64,000 nt of DNA from Bradyrhizobium manausense (GCF_018130615.1 NZ_JAFCKB010000027.1:1-64000); one strand, 5' to 3'. Positions 20,885-30,837 are shown, numbered from the stretch's first letter. Notes: generated from the letters alone by a model not told the origin. Made by a program: numbers and translations.

Positions 20885-22003
20885 TTACGCCGCCGTATCG
20901 ACCTTCAACACTCCGCGCCGGATCTGGTCTTCTTCGATCGACTCGAACAGGGCCTTGAAATTGCCCTCGCCAAAACCGTCATCGCCCTTGCGCTGGATGA
21001 ACTCGAAGAAGATCGGGCCGATCGCGTTGGCCGAGAAGATCTGCAGCAGCACCTTGGTCTGGCCGCCGTCGACAACGCCCTCGCCGTCAATGAGGATGCC
21101 GTTCTTCTGGAGGCGTGCGACGTCCTCGCCGTGCTTGGGCAGACGGGCATCGACCTTCTCGAAATAGGTGCCGGGTGGCGAGGGCATGAACGGCAGGCCG
21201 GCCGCGCGCAGTCGTTCGATCGTGCCGTGGATCTCCCGGCAGCCGCAGGCGATGTGCTGGATGCCTTCGCCGCGATAGATCGTCAGATATTCCTCGATCT
21301 GGCCGGAATCGCCGGCGTCCTCGTTGATCGGAATCCGGATCTTGCCGTCCGGGCTGGTCAGCGCGCGCGAGAACAGGCCGGAGGCGCGGCCCTCGATGTC
21401 GAAGAAGCGGATCTGGCGGAAGTTGAACAGTTTTTCGTAGAAGCCGGTCCAGACATCCATGCGGCCGCGGTGGACGTTGTGGGTGAGGTGATCGAGATAG
21501 AACAGGCCGGCGCCCGCGGGACGCGGATCGCGCGCGCCCAGCCATTCGAACTCGGCATCATAGGCCGAGCCCTTGGCACCGTAACGATCGACGAAATAGA
21601 GCAGGCTGCCGCCGATGCCCTTGATCGCGGGCACGTCGAGCGTCTTCTGTGCGGATGACGCTTCAGCAGGCTCCGCGCCGAGCGCAATCGCGCGGTCATA
21701 GGCCGCCTTCGCATCGACCACGCGGAACGCCATCGACGGCGCACAGGGGCCATGCGCGGCGACGAATTCGTAGCCGTGAGTGCCGGGCTCCTCGTTGACG
21801 AGATAGTTGATGTCGCCCTGGCGATAGACCGTGATTGCCTTGGTCCGGTGGCGCGCAACCGGCGCAAAGCCCATCAGCTTGAACAGATCGTGCAACTCCT
21901 GCGGATTGGGATGCGCATATTCGACGAACTCGAACCCGTCGGTGCCCATCGGATTGTCGGCGCTGATCGTGGCCGGCGGTGCATCGTGCGGAAACGGACC
22001 CAT
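20885..22003 (-). CDS. hppD: 4-hydroxyphenylpyruvate dioxygenase
   Basis: This 372-residue enzyme converts 4-hydroxyphenylpyruvate to homogentisate with Fe(II) and O2. It shows two VOC-type halves, with the iron ligands in LDHLTHNV (His), IQHIACGC (His) and IFFEFIQRKGDDGFGEGNF (Glu) near the C-terminus. Length and the C-terminal block are typical. GGGAG lies upstream of the ATG. The gene is divergent from an Lrp-type regulator, which probably controls it in response to an aromatic amino acid or keto acid. It supplies homogentisate for hmgA and fahA 1-4 kb to the right. Confidence 0.96.
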   Translation of the reverse strand: MGPFPHDAPPATISADNPMGTDGFEFVEYAHPNPQELHDLFKLMGFAPVARHRTKAITVYRQGDINYLVNEEPGTHGYEFVAAHGPCAPSMAFRVVDAKAAYDRAIALGAEPAEASSAQKTLDVPAIKGIGGSLLYFVDRYGAKGSAYDAEFEWLGARDPRPAGAGLFYLDHLTHNVHRGRMDVWTGFYEKLFNFRQIRFFDIEGRASGLFSRALTSPDGKIRIPINEDAGDSGQIEEYLTIYRGEGIQHIACGCREIHGTIERLRAAGLPFMPSPPGTYFEKVDARLPKHGEDVARLQKNGILIDGEGVVDGGQTKVLLQIFSANAIGPIFFEFIQRKGDDGFGEGNFKALFESIEEDQIRRGVLKVDTAA

Positions 22004-22091
22004 ACTGCTCTCCCAAATTGCGGCTGGGAGGAATTATCCTTCACGGGGCATGCAATGAGCGTGCAAATGGGACGAAATTTGACTATCCTGC

Positions 22092-22104
22092 GCACGTTTC
22101 GTGC
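22092..22104. promoter_or_regulatory. Palindrome in the hppD / Lrp divergent promoter
   Basis: GCACG-TTT-CGTGC is a perfect inverted repeat about 90 bases upstream of hppD and just before the Lrp-type gene. It overlaps the most upstream possible GTG start of that gene, which argues for a later start. It is a candidate operator for the Lrp-type protein. Confidence 0.45.
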
Positions 22105-22109
22105 ACAAA

Positions 22110-22604
22110 ATGGCAAAACTTCGCATGATTTCAGTAGATGCCTTCGACCTCAAGATCCTGGGCGCGCTCCAGGACGATGGCCGCCTCACCAACCAGGAGC
22201 TTGCCGATCTTGCGGGGCTTTCGGCCTCGCAATGCTCGCGGCGCCGGATGCGACTGGAGGAGGAGAAGGTGATCGCGGGCTATCATGCCGATCTCTCCAG
22301 CGAGGCACTCGGCTTCGGCGTGATCGCCTTCATCCAGGTCGGGCTCGCGACCCACTCGCCGGACAACTCAAAGCGCTTCCGCACGCTGGTGAACCGGATC
22401 GACGAGATCCAGGAGGCCTATTCGCTCACCGGCGATGCCGACTACGTGCTCAAAGCCGTGCTGCGCGATCTCAAGGGCCTCTCCAACCTCGTCAACGACG
22501 TCCTGATGCCGCACCAGAGCGTCGCGCATGTGCGCTCCTCGATCGTGCTCGACCGGCTCAAGGAAAGCGCGCGGCTGCCGCTGAAGGATTTGAAGGCTGG
22601 CTGA
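22110..22604 (+). CDS. Lrp/AsnC-family transcriptional regulator
   Basis: This regulator of about 164 residues has an N-terminal helix-turn-helix (DLKILGALQDDGRLTNQELADLAGLSASQCSRRRMRLEEE) and a C-terminal ligand-binding ACT-like domain with YSLTGDADYVLKAVLRDL. Three starts are possible (GTG 22101, ATG 22110, ATG 22125). None has a clear ribosome-binding site, and the first lies in a palindrome, so 22110 is a compromise. It is divergent from hppD; regulators in this position activate 4-hydroxyphenylpyruvate dioxygenase in other alphaproteobacteria. The effector is probably an aromatic amino acid or its keto acid (inference). Confidence 0.9.
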   Translation: MAKLRMISVDAFDLKILGALQDDGRLTNQELADLAGLSASQCSRRRMRLEEEKVIAGYHADLSSEALGFGVIAFIQVGLATHSPDNSKRFRTLVNRIDEIQEAYSLTGDADYVLKAVLRDLKGLSNLVNDVLMPHQSVAHVRSSIVLDRLKESARLPLKDLKAG

Positions 22605-22678
22605 AATCGAGGGAACTACGCCATTCGCGCCCCACGCGCGATCTGCGATGATCCCGGCCAGCTTTCGGAGATTCAACC

Positions 22679-22990
22679 ATGGCCCTCCAGCTTCGACCGA
22701 ACTGCGAATATTGCGACCGCGACCTGCCGCCAAGCGCAACGGATGCGCGGATCTGCTCCTATGAATGCACATTCTGTGCGGACTGCGTCGAGACCAAGCT
22801 CTCCAACGTCTGCCCGAACTGCGGCGGCGGCTTTGCCCCGCGCCCGATCCGCCCGACGCAGGAATGGCGGCCGGGCGTGTGCACCAGCAAGCAGGCGCCG
22901 TCGGACAAGCGGGTGCATTTGAAATACAGCGTGGAGGACGTCGCAGCGCATTGCGCACGGGTCAGGGACGTGCCGCCGGAGAAGCGGTAG
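22679..22990 (+). CDS. DUF1272 cysteine-rich zinc-binding protein
   Basis: This small protein of 103 residues matches DUF1272. It has eight cysteines in pairs (Cys9/12, Cys26/30, Cys33/36, Cys45/48), as in LRPNCEYCDRDLPP, CSYECTFCADC and CPNCGG. The spacing suggests two zinc-binding knuckles. No enzymatic residues are seen. It follows the Lrp-type gene by 74 bases on the same strand, but a shared transcript is not certain. Its function is unknown. Confidence 0.9.
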   Translation: MALQLRPNCEYCDRDLPPSATDARICSYECTFCADCVETKLSNVCPNCGGGFAPRPIRPTQEWRPGVCTSKQAPSDKRVHLKYSVEDVAAHCARVRDVPPEKR

Positions 22991-22998
22991 TTTCGGGT

Positions 22999-23098
22999 CG
23001 TCGTTCCGGGGCGATGCGCAGCATCGAACCCGGAACCTCGAGATTCTCAGGTGCGCAATTGCGTACCATAGTTCGCGCCACGCACGCCCCGGAATGAC
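22999..23098. repeat. REP-like palindromic block between DUF1272 and fahA
   Basis: The block opens with TCGTTCCGGGGC and closes with GCCCCGGAATGAC, an imperfect inverted repeat, and has a smaller hairpin inside (GATGCGCAGCATC). The same CCCGGAATGAC end motif bounds the element at 24415-24516 and occurs near 53840. It sits between convergent gene ends. Confidence 0.6.
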
Positions 23099-23105
23099 AG
23101 CAGCT

Positions 23106-24377
23106 TCACTCCGCCGCCAAGATCGTCCCCTCGACCTCGCCGAACCCGACGCGATAGCCGTTGCCCTGGCACCAGCCGCGCATCACAAGGCTGTCGCCGT
23201 CCTCCAGGAACGAGCGCTTGGCGCCGCCGGGCAATTCGACCGGCTCGGTGCCGTTCCAGCTGATCTCCAAGAGGCTGCCGCGCTGGTTCTTCTCCGGGCC
23301 GGAGATGGTGCCGCTCCCAAGAAGATCGCCGACATTCATCGCACAGCCCGAGGAGGCGTGGTGCATCAGTTGCTGCACCGAGGACCAGTACATGTATTTG
23401 AAGCTGGTGCGGCTGATGCTCGCGGGCGCGTTGGTGCCGGCCGCGCGCAAGGACACGTCGAGCTCGATATCGTAGTTCTGCGGCCTCGCCTGCCTGAGAT
23501 AATCCAGCGGCACCGGCTCCTGCTCCGGCCCCTTCAGGCGAAACGGCTCCAGCGCCTCGCGCGTCACCACCCACGGGCTGATCGAGGTCGCGAACGCCTT
23601 TGCCAGGAACGGGCCGAGCGGCACATATTCCCATTGCTGGATGTCGCGCGCGCTCCAGTCGTTGAGCAGCACGAAACCGAAGATCATCTCCTCGGCCTGT
23701 TGCTCGGTCAGCATGCTGCCGATCGGCGAGGGCTGGCCGATCACCGCGCCCATCTCCAGCTCGAAATCGAGCCGCTTGCACGGACCGAAGCTCGGCACGT
23801 CGACATTCGGCGGCTTCAGCTGCCCGCGCGGACGCTTCACCCTGGTCCCGGAGACCACGACGGTCGAGGCACGGCCGTTATAGGCGATCGGCATGTGCAG
23901 CCAGTTCGGCTGCAGCGCATTATCCTTGCCGCGGAACATCACGCCGACATTGGTGGCGTGCTCCTTCGAGGAATAGAAATCGGTGTAGCCGGAGACTGCG
24001 AACGGCAGATGGAGCGTCACGTCAGCCATCGGCACCAGCGCCTGCTTGCGCAAATCCTCGTTGTCACGCAGTTCGGGGTGGTCATGGCGCAGCAGCTCAC
24101 TGATCCGCGCCCGCGTCCTGGTCCAGACCTTTGGGCCGAGCGCCATAAATGGATTGAGCGAGGGGCCGGAGAACACGCCAAGCGGGCCGACATCGAGGCG
24201 CGAGTCCTGCTCGATCTCCCAGAGATCGAGCACGTGGTCGCCGATCGCAACGCCGACGCGCGGCGTCGGATTAGCCGACGTCGAGAACACGCCGTAGGGC
24301 AGGTTCTGAATCGGGAAGTCGGAGGCCGGAGCAACGTCGATGAAGGAGCGCAGGGTGGGGTCGTTGGGATGGGGCAT
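23106..24377 (-). CDS. fahA: Fumarylacetoacetase
   Basis: This 423-residue hydrolase performs the last step of homogentisate breakdown, from fumarylacetoacetate to fumarate and acetoacetate. It has the FAH N-terminal SH3-like domain (LPYGVFST, VGVAIGD) and the catalytic domain with FYSSKEHATNVG, the metal-binding acidic residues in DFELEMGAVIG, and NDWSARDIQQWEYVPLGPFLAK. The ATG has GGCGGGAAAC in front. It is downstream of hmgA on the same strand, with a palindromic element in the 149-base gap. Confidence 0.96.
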   Translation of the reverse strand: MPHPNDPTLRSFIDVAPASDFPIQNLPYGVFSTSANPTPRVGVAIGDHVLDLWEIEQDSRLDVGPLGVFSGPSLNPFMALGPKVWTRTRARISELLRHDHPELRDNEDLRKQALVPMADVTLHLPFAVSGYTDFYSSKEHATNVGVMFRGKDNALQPNWLHMPIAYNGRASTVVVSGTRVKRPRGQLKPPNVDVPSFGPCKRLDFELEMGAVIGQPSPIGSMLTEQQAEEMIFGFVLLNDWSARDIQQWEYVPLGPFLAKAFATSISPWVVTREALEPFRLKGPEQEPVPLDYLRQARPQNYDIELDVSLRAAGTNAPASISRTSFKYMYWSSVQQLMHHASSGCAMNVGDLLGSGTISGPEKNQRGSLLEISWNGTEPVELPGGAKRSFLEDGDSLVMRGWCQGNGYRVGFGEVEGTILAAE

Positions 24378-24414
24378 TGGTTTCCCGCCGGATGTTTTTT
24401 GACACTCTTTCCAC

Positions 24415-24516
24415 CGTCATTCCGGGATGCGCCGCATGGCGCAGGCCCGGAATCCATAACCCCAGGCTGTGGTTATGGATTCCGGGCTCGCCGCTTCGCG
24501 GCGCCCCGGAATGACG
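24415..24516. repeat. Nested palindromic element between hmgA and fahA
   Basis: Outer arms CGTCATTCCGGG and CCCGGAATGACG (12 bases, perfect) enclose an inner pair, GCCCGGAATCCATAACC and its complement. A third small hairpin lies at CTCGCCGCTTCGCGGCG. The element sits within a probable operon, so it may influence the hmgA:fahA mRNA ratio. Confidence 0.85.
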
Positions 24517-24526
24517 AGTGGAGGCA

Positions 24527-25873
24527 TTACGACTTATTCGGATCGAACCGCTTCTCCAGACCCTTCCAGCAATCCGCATAATCATCCTGCAGCGTCGACG
24601 CGTTCGCGGCATGCGCCGTGACGCGCTGCGGGTAGCGGGTCTCGAACATGAAGGCCATGGTGCCCGTGAGCTTCACGGGCTTCAATTCGCCATTGCTGGC
24701 GTGCTCGAAGGCGTCGCGGTCCGGGCCATGCGGCAGCATGCAATTGTGCAGGCTCATGCCTCCGGGAACGAAACCTTGCGGCTTGGCGTCATAGACGCCG
24801 TAAATCAGGCCCATGAACTCGCTCATGATGTTCATGTGATACCAGGGCGGGCGGAAGGTGTTGTCGGCGACCATCCAGCGCTCGGGGAAGATGACGAAGT
24901 CGATATTCGCGGTGCCCGCGGTCTCCGACGGCGAGGTCAGCACCGTGAAGATCGAGGGATCGGGATGATCGAAGCCGATGGCGCCGACCGGCGAGAAGGT
25001 GCGCAGATCGTATTTGTAGGGCGCGTAATTGCCGTGCCAGGCGACGACATCGATCGGCGAATGCGGCAGCGTGGTCTTGAACAGTGACCCGCCCCATTTC
25101 ACGAGCAGCTCGGTCGGCGTGTCCTTGTCTTCGTAATTCGCAACCGGCGTGAGGAAATCGCGCGCATTGGCGAGGCAGTTGGCACCGATCGGCCCGCGCT
25201 CCGGCAGCGTGAAGGCGCCGCCGTAGTTCTCACAGAGATAGCCGCGCGCCGGACCGTTCGGAATCTCGACGCGGAATTTCACGCCGCGCGGGATCACCAC
25301 GATCTCGCCGGGTTCGGCATCGATGCGCCCGAACTCGGTGACGAGACGAAGATTGCCCTGCTGGAGCACGAACATCAGTTCGCCATCGGCATTGTAGAAG
25401 TGCTGATCCACCATCGACTTGGTGATGAGGTAGACATGCGACGCCATGCCGGCCTGGGTGTTGACATCGCCCGCGGTCGTCATGGTCTGCACGCCCTGGA
25501 CGAAGGTGACCTCCTCCTTCGGCAGCGGCGTCGGATCCCAGCGCAGCTGCGCGATCGGTAGATCGTATTCATGGCACGGCGCCGAGCGCCACAGGCCGGC
25601 ATCGGCCTTCTCGAAACGACCCGAGTGTTTCACCGAGGGACGAATACGATAGAGCCAGGAACGCTCATTGGTGCCGCGCGGCGCGGTGAAGGGCGAACCC
25701 GAAAGCTGCTCGGCATAGAGCCCATAGGCACAGCGCTGCGGCGAGTTGCGCCCGATCGGCAGCGCCCCCGGCAGCGCCTCGGTCTCAAAGCTGTTGCCGA
25801 AGCCGGACATGTAGCCCGGCGTCACCTGCGCCGTGCTGCGGATGATCTGATCAGGCGAGGTATTGATGTTCAT
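24527..25873 (-). CDS. hmgA: Homogentisate 1,2-dioxygenase
   Basis: This 448-residue Fe(II) enzyme opens the homogentisate ring to maleylacetoacetate. Signature stretches are [20 protein letters not shown] near the N-terminus and the iron-ligand region with [14 protein letters not shown] (His and Glu) followed by [15 protein letters not shown] (His). The ATG at 25873 is preceded by GGAGGAGG. It lies two bases after the metallo-beta-lactamase-fold gene stop, so it is clearly co-transcribed with that gene, the DUF2783 gene and the FAD monooxygenase. Confidence 0.97.
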   Translation of the reverse strand: MNINTSPDQIIRSTAQVTPGYMSGFGNSFETEALPGALPIGRNSPQRCAYGLYAEQLSGSPFTAPRGTNERSWLYRIRPSVKHSGRFEKADAGLWRSAPCHEYDLPIAQLRWDPTPLPKEEVTFVQGVQTMTTAGDVNTQAGMASHVYLITKSMVDQHFYNADGELMFVLQQGNLRLVTEFGRIDAEPGEIVVIPRGVKFRVEIPNGPARGYLCENYGGAFTLPERGPIGANCLANARDFLTPVANYEDKDTPTELLVKWGGSLFKTTLPHSPIDVVAWHGNYAPYKYDLRTFSPVGAIGFDHPDPSIFTVLTSPSETAGTANIDFVIFPERWMVADNTFRPPWYHMNIMSEFMGLIYGVYDAKPQGFVPGGMSLHNCMLPHGPDRDAFEHASNGELKPVKLTGTMAFMFETRYPQRVTAHAANASTLQDDYADCWKGLEKRFDPNKS

Positions 25874-25875
25874 GA

Positions 25876-26832
25876 CTATCCTCCTCCTTGCAAGGCAGCC
25901 CACATTTCCTGGTCGCGCTTGTCGGTCCAGATCACGGGATCGTCGACGCCCGACGCTTCGTCATAGGCACGCGAGACGTTGAACGGCAGGCAGTGCTCGT
26001 AGATGGCGAAGCTGTGGAACTTCGGATCCATCACCTCGCGCGTCGCCGCCATCGATTCCTTCAACGTGCGGCCCTTGGCGACCGAGATCTCGGCCGCACC
26101 ATAGAGCGAGGTGACGAAGTCGCGCGTCATCGCGATGGCTTCGCGCACGGTGGCTGTGCCCTTCAGCGCATCGCCGCGGCCCGGCGCGATCGCCTTGGGA
26201 TTGAAGTTGCGGATCTCGTTCAGCGTCAGCGGCCATTCGCGCAGGTGCGCATCGCCGCAATAGCAGGCCGAGTGGTATTCGATGAGATCGCCGGAGAACA
26301 TCACCTCGGCATCCGGCACCCAGGCGACGATGTCGCCCGAGGTGTGGCCGGCACCAAGCTGCATCAACCGCACCTCGCGCTTGCCGAGATAGATCGACAT
26401 CTCGCCTTCGAAGGTCAGCGTCGGCCAGGTCAGGCCGGGGATGCTCTGCGCATCCTGGAACAGGCGCGGAAAGCGGCCATATTCCGAGTCCCAATCCTGC
26501 TGGCCGCGCTCCTCGATCAGCCGATGGGTCTCCTGCGAGGCCACGATGCCTTGCGCCTTGTAGGCGGACGCGCCGAGCACGCGCACCGCGTGATAATGCG
26601 ACAGCACGACATATTTGATCGGCTTGTCGGTGACCGTGCGGACACGATCGATCACCTTGTTCGCCATCGCCGGCGTCGACTGCGCATCGAACACGAGGCA
26701 GCCGTCGTCGCCGACGATGACCGCCGTGTTCGGATCGCCCTCGGCGGTGAAGGCATAGAGATCGGAGCCGATCTCGGAGAAGGTGATCTTCTTCTCGGAG
26801 AGATCGCCGGTGGATGCGAAATTCTTCGCCAT
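25876..26832 (-). CDS. Metallo-beta-lactamase-fold protein with altered metal motif
   Basis: This 318-residue protein has the metallo-beta-lactamase fold, but the usual HxHxDH motif reads HYHAVR (His79, His81, then Val83 and Arg84). The later ligands are present: GAGHTSGD (His) and FSGDLIEYH (Asp). Losing the Asp-His pair removes the second metal site, so a mononuclear or different activity is expected. ATG at 26832 has AAGGA seven bases upstream; an upstream TTG is less likely. It sits between DUF2783 and hmgA in the homogentisate operon and probably acts on a thioester or lactone-type intermediate (inference). It resembles a conserved companion of FAD monooxygenase/DUF2783 operons. Confidence 0.87.
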   Translation of the reverse strand: MAKNFASTGDLSEKKITFSEIGSDLYAFTAEGDPNTAVIVGDDGCLVFDAQSTPAMANKVIDRVRTVTDKPIKYVVLSHYHAVRVLGASAYKAQGIVASQETHRLIEERGQQDWDSEYGRFPRLFQDAQSIPGLTWPTLTFEGEMSIYLGKREVRLMQLGAGHTSGDIVAWVPDAEVMFSGDLIEYHSACYCGDAHLREWPLTLNEIRNFNPKAIAPGRGDALKGTATVREAIAMTRDFVTSLYGAAEISVAKGRTLKESMAATREVMDPKFHSFAIYEHCLPFNVSRAYDEASGVDDPVIWTDKRDQEMWAALQGGG

Positions 26833-26855
26833 CAATTCGTCCTTCAACTCGGTGG

Positions 26856-27092
<237 letters not shown>

Positions 27093-27114
27093 GGGAAACC
27101 TCAATTCAAGCCCT

Positions 27115-28743
27115 TCAATTCAAGCTCTGGGCGCGCGACAAAGCCGCCGCAATCGCCTCACGCGTCGGGTGGCGGAAGCGCGCCGCGACGTAACCGTCGG
27201 GCCTGAGCAGATAGGCGGAGCCCGGCTCGGCGTCATAGCGCTTGGCGACCAGGCCACGGGAATCGGCAAGCCCGCCCTCGCCACCGATGCGAATGTCCTT
27301 CACGCCATCCGGCGTATCGATCGCCGCACCATTGCTGAACGACAGCAGAGTGAAGTCCGTTCCGCCCTTGCGGAACGCATCGGTCAGATAGGCCTGCTCC
27401 CCCGCGCGCGTCGCAACGGGCGCGTCCGGCATGGAACAGCCCGGCGACGGTCCACCGCGCCACGCATCCGCGTCGCGCGATGACAGCGGCGAATCGTAGC
27501 TGCATGGCACCGACAGCCGGCCGCCATTGACCATGCGCTTGCCGAACTCGGTCTCCTTGGCGAGCGACAGCACCGCCTTGCGCAGCCGCGCTTCCTGATG
27601 CGAGTTCGGCGCCATGAAATCGGTCGAGCGGGTCGATTCGCGGATGTTCTCGTCGGCCGCAAGGCTCCGCTCGACGTGATAGGTCTCGAGCAGGCTCGCG
27701 GGCGAGGTGCCGCGCAGCACGCGATCGAGCTTCCAGGACAGGTTTTCGGCGTCCTCGAGTCCCGAGTTCGCGCCGCGCGCGCCGAAGGGCGAAACCTGAT
27801 GCGCGGAATCGCCCGCAAAGATCACGCGGCCATGGATGAAGCGGTCCATTCGCCGGCACTGGAACTTGTAGAGCGAGATCCACTCGAACTCGAACTTGTC
27901 GTGGCCGAGCATGCGCGCGATCCGCGGCCGGACATTCTCCGGCTTCTTCTCGACCACGGGATCGGCATAGCGATTGAGCTGCAGATCGATGCGCCAGACA
28001 TCGTCGGGCTGGCGGTGCAGCAGCGCGGAGCGGCCCGCATGAAATGGCGGATCGAACCAGAACCAGCGCTCGGTCGGGAATTCCGCCGTCATCTTGACGT
28101 CGGCGATCAGGAACTGGTCCTCGAACACTTGTCCCGCGAACTCGGCGCCGACCATCTGCCGCAGCGAGGAGCGCGCACCGTCGCATGCGACGACATATTG
28201 CGCCTGCAGGCGATAGGCGCCCTCAGGTGTTTCGATCGTCAGCGCGACGGAATCGTTGCGCTGTTCGAGCGCCGTCACCTTGTTGCGCCAGCGCAGATCG
28301 ATCGCTGGCAGGTCGCCGATGCGATCGACCAGATAGGCCTCGGCGTAATATTGCTGAAGGTTGATGAAGGCCGGCCGCTTGTGGCCGTCCTCGGGCAGCA
28401 GGTTGAACTGGTAGAGCTGGGACTCGCCGTGAAAAATGCGGCCGACGCTCCACACCACGCCCTTGTCGACCATGCGGTCTGCAACGCCGAGCCGATCCCA
28501 ATATTCCAGCGAACGTTTCGAGAAGCAGATAGCGCGCGAGCCTTCGCCGATGCGATCTGCATCATCCAGAAGGACGACACGCTGGCCGCGCTGGGCGAGA
28601 TCGATCGCCAGCGACAGCCCGACGGGGCCCGCACCGACGATCACGACCGGATGCTCGGCCGGACTTTGGCCGGGGCGATCCTGGTCGGCGTGGCGGCGAT
28701 AGCCGAACTGGGTTTTGGCCTGATGCGTATTGGCTTGCGCCAT
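27115..28743 (-). CDS. FAD-dependent aromatic monooxygenase (PHBH fold)
   Basis: This 542-residue flavin hydroxylase has a Rossmann GAGPVG motif at residues 37-42, the DG motif in ACDGARSSLR, and the GD motif in GRVIFAGDSAHQVSPFGARGANSGLEDAENL. A C-terminal thioredoxin-like domain of the MhpA/phenol-hydroxylase type follows. It is the first gene of the homogentisate operon, with GAGG upstream of the ATG. A likely role is to hydroxylate a phenylacetate or benzoate so that it enters the homogentisate or a related ring-cleavage route. 3- or 4-hydroxyphenylacetate hydroxylation would fit but is not shown by sequence. Confidence 0.9.
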   Translation of the reverse strand: MAQANTHQAKTQFGYRRHADQDRPGQSPAEHPVVIVGAGPVGLSLAIDLAQRGQRVVLLDDADRIGEGSRAICFSKRSLEYWDRLGVADRMVDKGVVWSVGRIFHGESQLYQFNLLPEDGHKRPAFINLQQYYAEAYLVDRIGDLPAIDLRWRNKVTALEQRNDSVALTIETPEGAYRLQAQYVVACDGARSSLRQMVGAEFAGQVFEDQFLIADVKMTAEFPTERWFWFDPPFHAGRSALLHRQPDDVWRIDLQLNRYADPVVEKKPENVRPRIARMLGHDKFEFEWISLYKFQCRRMDRFIHGRVIFAGDSAHQVSPFGARGANSGLEDAENLSWKLDRVLRGTSPASLLETYHVERSLAADENIRESTRSTDFMAPNSHQEARLRKAVLSLAKETEFGKRMVNGGRLSVPCSYDSPLSSRDADAWRGGPSPGCSMPDAPVATRAGEQAYLTDAFRKGGTDFTLLSFSNGAAIDTPDGVKDIRIGGEGGLADSRGLVAKRYDAEPGSAYLLRPDGYVAARFRHPTREAIAAALSRAQSLN

Positions 28744-28853
28744 GCGCTAACCTCGGCTCTGGTCAGGTGAGTATTGATCTGCTAGATAGTCTCACGTGCA
28801 ACTAGTTTGGACCGGCGCCGGCCGGCCGTCAACTGGAATTCGGAGCGCTCTCC

Positions 28854-29393
28854 TTGGCGAGGACGACAGACACTGCGCTGAAGACACGCGAGGCCGACCA
28901 GCCGTCGCCGAAAGCAAAGTCGCGGCTGGATTTGTTCAAGTTCGTGCCGTTTCGCCTCAACCGGCTCGCGGCGGAAGTCAGTTCCGCACTCGCGGTCGAA
29001 TATCAGGAGCGTCACGGCCTCGACATTCCGGCTTGGCGCGTGCTTGCCACGCTCGGCTTCCGCAATGATGCCTGCAGCGCGCAGTTCATCGCGCAATGCA
29101 CCCGCACGCACAAATCCACCATCAGCCGCGCCGTGACGAATTTGCTGCACGAAGAACTGATCGAACGCGTCGAAAACGAAGCCGACCGCCGCGAGTTCCG
29201 CCTGCAACTGACGACGAAGGGGCGCGCGCTCTACGAAGAGCTATTCCCGCAATTGCTGCGCCGGGAGGACGAGATCCTCGCCTGCCTCTCCGCGCAGGAG
29301 CGCAAGCAGCTCTCGGCGCTGCTCGGCAAGATCGAGCAGAGCCTCGATCTGATCCAGACCAGTGAAGAGGCCGACGCCAAGCAGGCGTATTAG
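28854..29393 (+). CDS. MarR-family regulator of the homogentisate/monooxygenase operon
   Basis: This 179-residue winged-helix protein has the recognition region in CTRTHKSTISRAVTNLLHEELIERVENEADRREFRLQLT, a typical MarR wing. The start is TTG with GGAG eight bases upstream. It is divergent from the FAD monooxygenase gene across 110 bases that contain AACTAGTT and a GTGAG/CTCAC inverted pair. It probably represses the operon and is released by homogentisate or an upstream aromatic (inference). Confidence 0.9.
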   Translation: MARTTDTALKTREADQPSPKAKSRLDLFKFVPFRLNRLAAEVSSALAVEYQERHGLDIPAWRVLATLGFRNDACSAQFIAQCTRTHKSTISRAVTNLLHEELIERVENEADRREFRLQLTTKGRALYEELFPQLLRREDEILACLSAQERKQLSALLGKIEQSLDLIQTSEEADAKQAY

Positions 29394-29407
29394 GACGTGG
29401 GTTCCGG

Positions 29408-30172
29408 TTGAGAAAGCTAGGTAGGCCCGTGACGGGACTGGCTTATATGGCGGCGCTACTTGTGGCGTTTGCCGCAACTCGCGCATACGCCACTGACATA
29501 GGTTATCTGGCTCCCCCCGGGATCGCTGCAAACGAGTTTCCCTCACCGCAGCGCCCCGTTGCGCGGATCGTGAGCCCACGCCGCGCCGCCGAAGAGCGCC
29601 GCGACGCCCTCAATGAGGCCGGTCAGATCGCAAATGCTCTCGAACTGAAACCAGGCATGACGGTCGGCGACATCGGTGCAGGCAGTGGCTACCACACGGT
29701 CAGGCTCTCGCGCCTCGTCGGACCCACCGGCTCTGTCATTGCCCAGGACGTCACGCGGGATTACCTCGTCGAACTCGCAAGGCGAACAGAGCTTCTGAAG
29801 TTGACGAACGTGCAATTCGCGCTCGGCGAACCACATGACCCGCGCCTGCCCGCTTCCTCGCTGGATGCCGCAATCCTCGTGCACATGTATCACGAGATCG
29901 CCCAGCCCTATGCCTTCCTCTACAATCTCGTGCCCGCCTTGAAGCGGGGTGCGCGGGTCGGAATTGTCGATCTCGAGCTTCCGACATCGAAGCATGGCAC
30001 GCCAATCGAGCTCTTGCGCTGCGAATTGACCGCCGTCGGCTATCGCGAAGTCGCCGCATATCAGCTCGCAGGGGACACGGGATATCTGGCGATATTTTCT
30101 CCGCCGGAGCTAGCGGCACGAAAATCTCCTCGCGATATCGTCGCCTGCAGGGATCCTGCTGGCACTCGCTGA
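29408..30172 (+). CDS. Exported SAM-dependent methyltransferase-fold protein
   Basis: This 254-residue protein has a Sec signal peptide (about residues 1-28) followed by a class I methyltransferase fold. Motif I is VGDIGAGSG at about 86-94 and is followed by an acidic loop (AQDVTRD). A small family of such proteins carries signal peptides, which is odd because SAM is not thought to be present in the periplasm. The assigned TTG start gives a better basic n-region; a GTG at 29429 with AGGTAGG in front is a real alternative. It follows the MarR gene by 14 bases and may share its transcript. The substrate is unknown. Confidence 0.8.
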   Translation: MRKLGRPVTGLAYMAALLVAFAATRAYATDIGYLAPPGIAANEFPSPQRPVARIVSPRRAAEERRDALNEAGQIANALELKPGMTVGDIGAGSGYHTVRLSRLVGPTGSVIAQDVTRDYLVELARRTELLKLTNVQFALGEPHDPRLPASSLDAAILVHMYHEIAQPYAFLYNLVPALKRGARVGIVDLELPTSKHGTPIELLRCELTAVGYREVAAYQLAGDTGYLAIFSPPELAARKSPRDIVACRDPAGTR

Positions 30173-30330
30173 GACCACGCCGGCCGCCTGTCTCGGAGGT
30201 TGAACAGGTCCGAAGAAGAGGTCAGACCGGAAGTCACCGGCTGAGGCTCAGACCGGCTGACTCGACATAGCGACAAAGCGATAAGAGTGTTACCTTCGCT
30301 GCGGAGCCGACGTCAGCGTTGGAAGCGATC

Positions 30331-30657
30331 ATGAGCAAAGTCAAAACGCCTCAAGAAAAGAAGCTGTTAAGCTACGAACACGATCGACGGAACACTTACG
30401 GCGAGAACCAAAAAAGCAGCCGAAAGAACATCCCGCGCAGCAAACAGCTCTCTCATCAAGGCGAACGCCGGGTTGTCAGGCAGGTCCTTATTGGAGCGGA
30501 GGGGTATGTTGCGGACGAACGGTCGGACGAAGCGCAGTCGCAGGTAGCGCGCAAAGGTCGGATCAAGAAGCTCAAGGCATTTCGCAAATCGCCTGACACG
30601 CCGTTGGGCGAGGTCATCCAGCGACGCTCACGCAACCGACTGGAAAAAGCTGAATAG
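30331..30657 (+). CDS. Small basic hypothetical protein
   Basis: This 108-residue, strongly basic protein is rich in Lys, Arg, Ser and Gln (SYEHDRRNTYGENQKSSRKN, then a C-terminal RSRNRLEKAE). There is no signal peptide or membrane segment. GGAAG lies just before the ATG at 30331, which is preferred over a TTG four codons upstream. The composition and local base use look less GC-rich than the surroundings. I do not recognise a characterised family; nucleic-acid binding is possible from charge alone. Confidence 0.65.
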   Translation: MSKVKTPQEKKLLSYEHDRRNTYGENQKSSRKNIPRSKQLSHQGERRVVRQVLIGAEGYVADERSDEAQSQVARKGRIKKLKAFRKSPDTPLGEVIQRRSRNRLEKAE

Positions 30658-30837
30658 ACCTTTTCAGCGACGGCCCGATGCGGCCATTATTGCGTCTTAG
30701 GGCGGATTGCCTGGTAGTGGCCCGACTTGGGCCTCCAGCGATGTTGGTTTGCTCGCTGCTTTCAGGAGCACAGCGGACATCAGGCCCACCCGATCTGAGC
30801 CGCTGTTAGGATTTACAGGGACACGCTCTGGATTCCA

